From NCBI RefSeq assembly GCF_964340395.1, contig NC_135561.1:12657961-12680460 (forward strand): DNA of 22,500 nt, read 5' to 3'. The position numbers and the translations under genes were made by a program. The stretch is from Glandiceps talaboti. Lineage: Eukaryota; Hemichordata; Enteropneusta; Spengelidae. Positions 17,864-22,500 of the stretch are shown here, piece by piece; position 1 is the stretch's first letter; each line of letters opens with the position of its first letter. The notes below the pieces were generated by a model. It was not told the origin of the DNA, searched no databases, and was given only the letters and a program-made list of their open reading frames with translations.

Positions 17864-18263
17864 ACTTGAAATTGAATGAAGCAGCTGTTTTTTCAATATC
17901 GTACTCCCTACCACTGTATCTCAATTATTGATATGTAAACAATATTTCCAGCACTTTGTGGGTTTTTTTTTAAGTAGATTGTAAAACAGTGCTTTTATGG
18001 CAGTACATGGCACATTTTTATTTTCACATAATTTCAGGGATCTGATCAGAGTTCTACAGCTAAACACTTGGTATTTGAGAATAGAAACCCAATAGTATAT
18101 GTGTGTATATAAGTTCACAGAAAATTATTTCACCTCAAGTTTTGTAATTTGGTTAGGAAAGCATTTCAGATTTGGTTAACGTTTTAGAAATGGTAGCATA
18201 ATGCCAATTACTACTGTATCAATGGTTTATTGTTTTGAGAATTTACACCTCCAATGATCAGGT

Positions 18264-18448
18264 CAGTGGGACAGTAGAATATACTTAGGAACGGTAAATT
18301 AGAAACGAATGTGACATTTGGATTTGCCTACTACGGACCCCAGTCATGCAATCGTGATCAAAGTCCGCAGTAGATGGATCGAAATGTCGCATTCGTTTCC
18401 AATTTAACCGTTCCAAAGTAACTACTGGTATACTGTACTGTCCTATTG
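18264..18448. mobile_element. 185-bp foldback (MITE-like)
   Basis: Core arms 18282-18319 and 18382-18420 are reverse complements with about three differences (TACTTAGGAACGGTAAATTA / TTTAACCGTTCCAAAGTA). Pairing extends outward (GGGACAGTAG / CTACTGG, TACTGTCC) and inward (CCTACTACGGAC / GTCCGCAGTAG), leaving a loop of about 25 nt. Confidence 0.85.
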
Positions 18449-19734
18449 ACTCTTGGAACCATGAACACTTTATTCTTCGATACAACGTCAATTCTTCTGA
18501 CATACCCCCATATGACGATTGAACAGTTTACAGCTATATACAATGTAGAAGGATGTACAAGTGAACATGTTCTCCTAAATTAATGCTTAGAATAACATAG
18601 TCTGCTAGTTACATGTATAATTGAGTTGTCTCGTCAGATAACAAATCTTTTTGGTACCCAATAAATGATGTCATTCGTACTTGAATCGTTATATAGAGTC
18701 CAACCCGTCGTCTGCTAGAATTCATTTAAAGGGGCACAAGCTGAGTTTATACATTTTTTTGGAGGAGGGGGGGGGGGGGGGTGTAACATTAGCGGTAGAC
18801 TAAAAGATATTTGTTGTGGTGTAATTACTAAAGCATACATAGCTATCACTTGTTATTGGTAGAACTCAAACCTGGTATTTATGAATAATACATAAATTAT
18901 TCAAATGATGTAATTTAGGTATACTAAAATGGCAATGAACTCATTATTGTACTATCAAGTGTGCTAACAATACCAAAATACGATTTAAGTGTCGTCAAAG
19001 ATGTGCATGGCTATTAACATTTATGTTTAATTATGCACGTCCTATATACTATGTTTGGTGGTTTTACCCAAGGATGCATTGCGGCACAATGACTATGCAC
19101 GGTGCATTCTATACACTATGTGCAACTATGTGCATTCTCCACGTGGAGGGTACTATCTACAATATCATTGTGAGGCATGTCATGAAGCTAGGCAGCTGGT
19201 CACAAATGAATCTACCCTGCGTGAGCTTATTCGCTTTGCCTAGTTATTATATTAGTTATTTAATTTTCACTTGAGTCAAATTGTGTATAAACTTCGCTTG
19301 TGCCACTTTTTTGAAATGTGTTTTTTTTCAGAGTTGTGTGCATTCTCTTCTCTGCACTATACATGTACATTAATTAATGATAGCAGTGACTGTTAACAGC
19401 CTCAGTGTTATTGCACACCAATAGATATCTAGTATTCAAACAAAGCTGAATGCCAACAGATCTCAAAGTCAGACATAATTCGTCATTATGGTTATATCTA
19501 GGACTATTTTTGTACATTTTTACTTGAAACTCACACCGGGTTTGTAGTATTTTCGTGAACTATGTCAGGAGTTATAAGTATGTCATACGAGGTGGGTAGG
19601 TCACTATTTTTAGTCTCGGCCATTTCTTTGATTAAGAGTAAAATTTTATTTTTCACTTTGTATAAACACACTGTACAAGTCTTGGATATCTTTAGGAACT
19701 CACACAAACACTGAAAAATGTCATATTATTTGAT
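18449..19734. other. No supportable gene; poly-G run at 18767-18781
   Basis: It contains the reverse copy of the GCCCCTTTAA repeat (18726-18760), abutting a 15-G run. The open frame at 19023-19274 (+) was not called. Confidence 0.4.
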
Positions 19735-20406
19735 TTAAAAGTTTTGAGCTGTCCAAAAATGTCTTCAGGTACTATTGAATGACTCGTTATTAGGGTATAT
19801 CAAGATGTGTAGCTACAAGTTATCTTTTCAATGAAATAAGATTTGAGAACTTGACATCATAATTATTAGGTACATTTACATAAATTAATATTAATGTCAT
19901 GACAGAACCCTGTGACCATGTAATTGCAAGAGTGGTGCACGTGGGGGTATTTGCATAGTGCTTGCAGTGTTCTCTGTGGCTGTACATAATGAAATGTAGC
20001 GAGTGAAAGTGCAGCAGAAAACACAGCAAGCACGAGTCCAAATACACAGATAAAGTACCCACACTTGCATTCATGTGGCATGAGTTCTGTTATTATTATA
20101 TACATTTATCCGAAACAGAAAATTTCCACAAAAAATGATTCAGTATCATCACATGCTGTTGTGTACAATGTGAGTCCGTTGCATGTCATTTGAATGTCAT
20201 TTGCATATCATTAGCATGCAGGTGTGCAATGACGTCTTCAGTATTTCACAACAGTGCAAGTAATCTGTGGTACCTATTATGTAATGAAATTTAGGGAATG
20301 AGAAACTTTTATAGAAAAGCATAGGATATTGTTCATATCAAACACATACACTTTTCATATGTTAAGTATCGTTATGCGCTATGTTTTTGGACAGCTCAAA
20401 ACTTAA
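19735..20406. mobile_element. About 670-bp element bounded by 21-bp perfect inverted repeats near TTAA
   Basis: AAGTTTTGAGCTGTCCAAAAA (19739-19759; 21 bases, shown minus nothing: AAGTTTTGAGCTGTCC then AAAAA) is exactly mirrored at 20384-20404. TTAA occurs at 19735-19738 and 20403-20406, although the two are offset by 2 bp relative to the arms. Weak inverted similarity continues inward (AGGTAC boxes near 19868 and 20270). No transposase ORF. Confidence 0.65.
20183..20220 (+). repeat. Short tandem ATGTCATTTG motif with octamer-like site
   Basis: Three imperfect copies of ATGTCATTT(G) occur in a row, the second giving ATTTGCAT, the POU octamer. It lies inside the 19735-20406 element. No functional claim. 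Confidence 0.4.
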
Positions 20407-20753
20407 TTCCTGGCTTAAATTGTTTTATTTTTTTTTGATCACATACAATAGATTAGCTTGTTAAAGATAGACACATGTGCTCCAGTAACGTCACATTAGA
20501 TTGGTTTTTAGTAATGCTCACAACAAAAACAGAAATAAAGTGTTCATATCAAAGTAACTTGGTGTTTGTAAATTACATTTTGTTTTATAAGGTTAGGTAA
20601 CTGTCTAACCAACCCCCAACTCCCCATTAAGGTAATGTAAGTGTCTACCCCCTCCCCCCAATCTTTCCATTAAGGACAGGTGTTTAAGTAAACTTAGGTG
20701 GTTTTGTCTGTCTATCTGTTTCTGCCTGCCTGGCTGCCTCTGTTAGTTTATGC

Positions 20754-20814
20754 TTGTATGTATGTATGTATGTATGTATGTATGTATGTATGTATGTATG
20801 TATGTATGTATGTA
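20754..20814 (+). repeat. (TATG)n microsatellite, left part
   Basis: About 15 tetranucleotide units up to the boundary of the inserted element. The repeat resumes at 22082 on the other side. Confidence 0.95.
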
Positions 20815-22081
20815 TCAGGGTTCGCACGGTCCTGGAAAACCCTGGAATTTCAAACCCTCCCTGGAAAACCCTGGAAAAATGCGCCCTACCCCTGGAAAAC
20901 CCTGGAAAATGATCAAGTTCAATCGATCGATTAATATTGACGATCGTCATGTCCGTGCTCAAGCCACCCATTCATATGATTCTGAATCTCGTAAATGTGA
21001 AATCGCGAAAATATTTTCAAAGTCTTTCGCCACGCTGGGTGATGAATCAAAATTCACGCCGATTGAACGCAGACAGTCAAGCGATCGTTCCACGAGACAC
21101 TTTGCCCCACAGACGCAGACCGTGCGTATTAGTTGAATGGGCGCCGCAGTGTTTCTTTCGATCTTGCATATATTGCTACTCCGTACATCTCCCAGTCGTC
21201 ATTTCAGGGACATGATATTGTAACAGTCCCGGCCGGGGTAACATGTACAGTAGGTCTGTTAACAAGATTATCGTAACACTGTAGCGAGTATCAAAGCATC
21301 ATCAACCTCGATTAGAAATTGTTACAAGTTCGGCGCATGAGTCGACTGATACCACAAGCTAGCGCCTAGGGAAGTGCATTTGAATTTCCGGGTTGTGGAA
21401 GTACGATTGTGACTTTTATTTCGTCGATAAATGGGTATTTGTGTTACATGTTCTAAAAGAATAAACTACTGTTTTATGTTGTCGGTACAGTAACATTCGT
21501 CAATGGTCAAGTTGAGTTGAAATCGCGATGTTCCGCAACTCGTGGCATCCGTACATAAACATCGAGACGCAAGCGATGAATGTATTCAGTTATTCATAGC
21601 TCGAAATTTTGTTACGTAAATGACGTTTTTATTCATAATTTTGAAGAAGAAAAATTATTTTAGGTGGCTTATAAATCTAGTAACATCAAACTTTAGTTTT
21701 TGATTTATTTTTCTGGATATGTCTGAATTAGACTGACGAATGCTGCGACTCAATCTTACACGATCAATGCACCAGCTTGACGAAACGGCTACTTAGGGGG
21801 TAGGGCAGAGGTTTCTCCGTTAATCTTAGCGTGCAAACGTGGTTTTGAAACCAACATTTTGCATAGTGTCGATTGTCTTTAAAATGTTTTGTGACATATT
21901 GTGGGAACTGTTGTTGATTTTTCTCGTCCACATCAGACAATTAGATGTCATTCAAAAAATATACTTTAGTGTCAACACCCCTGGAAAATGGCCAAAATCA
22001 ATATGAATACCCCTGGAAAACTGACGAAAAACCCCTGGAAAGTCCTGGAATTTTGCTTTGCTTTAAGTGTACGAACCCTGA
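20815..22081. mobile_element. 1267-bp TIR element inserted in a TATG microsatellite
   Basis: The left end reads TCAGGGTTCGCAC and the right end, reversed, TCAGGGTTCGTAC. Outside them TGTATGTA occurs on both sides (20807-20814, 22082-22089), consistent with an 8-bp duplication but not provable inside a 4-bp repeat. Ten CCTGGAA motifs crowd the ends, six on the left (20831-20910) and four on the right (21980-22053), all in the same orientation. The interior is visibly richer in CpG than the flanks. A + strand open frame runs to a TGA near 21136 with a charged C-terminal part (SRKCEIAKIFSKSF) but no transposase motif is seen. Probably a nonautonomous, hAT-like element. Confidence 0.75.
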
Positions 22082-22116
22082 TGTATGTATGTATGTATGT
22101 ATGTATGTCTCTATAT

Positions 22117-22160
<44 letters not shown>
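22082..22160 (+). repeat. (ATGT)n then (GT)n microsatellite, right part
   Basis: About six ATGT units, a short CTCTATATAA interruption, then about 19 GT units. Confidence 0.95.
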
Positions 22161-22164
<4 letters not shown>

Positions 22165-22500
22165 TACGGAAGGGTGTACATTTTGATGATCTCAAAAATG
22201 GTTACTGTCCATTTTGCACCATGCACTTTTTGTTTGACGATACAATAGTAACTAAAGGCTGAGTTTCCATCATATACATTAATAACGGAAAGGAGAGTAA
22301 TTTATAATGTAAATAAGTTTTACTGTGTGAAAATATTTATAATATCTTTTTAGCATGTGATGCATATATTAAGATAAGAATAATAACAAACATCATGATC
22401 ATTGCAATTCTTTTATGTATAGCAAAGAAATATTTTGAACGGATAGAACACTCTGATATCCTCATTAATTGCATGCAACTTCAAAATGAAATAAAAATGG
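22161..22500. other. No supportable feature
   Basis: AT-rich sequence to the window edge; no splice-bordered open frame was noticed. Confidence 0.4.

Overview
The window is AT-rich eukaryotic nuclear DNA: one intron-split gene surrounded by simple repeats and many short inverted-repeat elements, with no operons, bacterial signals, recognisable tRNA/rRNA genes or CRISPR array. The dinucleotide and tetranucleotide arrays, long poly-G tracts and dense foldback (MITE-like) elements suggest a marine invertebrate animal. The sequence alone does not fix the phylum.

The one gene I can name is on the + strand: a six-exon very-long-chain (3R)-3-hydroxyacyl-CoA dehydratase of the HACD1/HACD2 (PTPLA/Phs1) family. 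Its exons are 5505-5596, 12808-12925, 13133-13240, 13646-13807, 14356-14494 and 14903-14979. They join in phase with GT/AG borders into a complete 231-residue protein that keeps the Tyr/Glu catalytic pair (Y155, E162). Intron 1 is 7.2 kb and holds most of the transposon debris; introns 2-5 are 0.2-0.55 kb. A likely 3'UTR runs to an AATAAA at 15488.

Upstream, 1-4700 may hold part of a divergent minus-strand gene: a first exon ending exactly on an ATG at 4656-4654 followed by a consensus donor, a 37-codon exon at 1210-1100, a short exon at 644-583, and perhaps coding sequence at the left edge. I could not identify the protein, and the exon phases do not fully chain. The 4.7-5.5 kb interval would then be a shared, bidirectional promoter region.

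Repeats: a 41-bp satellite (2562-3333) in which two unit types alternate as an 82-bp higher-order repeat; a three-armed inverted repeat (2025-2150); a 387-bp element with perfect 15-bp terminal inverted repeats and a 6-bp flanking duplication (10380-10766); two copies of a long-armed MITE (10061-10211, 16270-16357); an element with AGGCCTAA ends (10791-11165); foldbacks at 15132-15243, 17198-17324 and 18264-18448; a 21-bp perfect inverted repeat spanning 19739-20404; and a 1.27-kb CpG-richer TIR element (20815-22081) inserted inside a TATG microsatellite. Apart from these, 15.5-22.5 kb shows no supportable gene.
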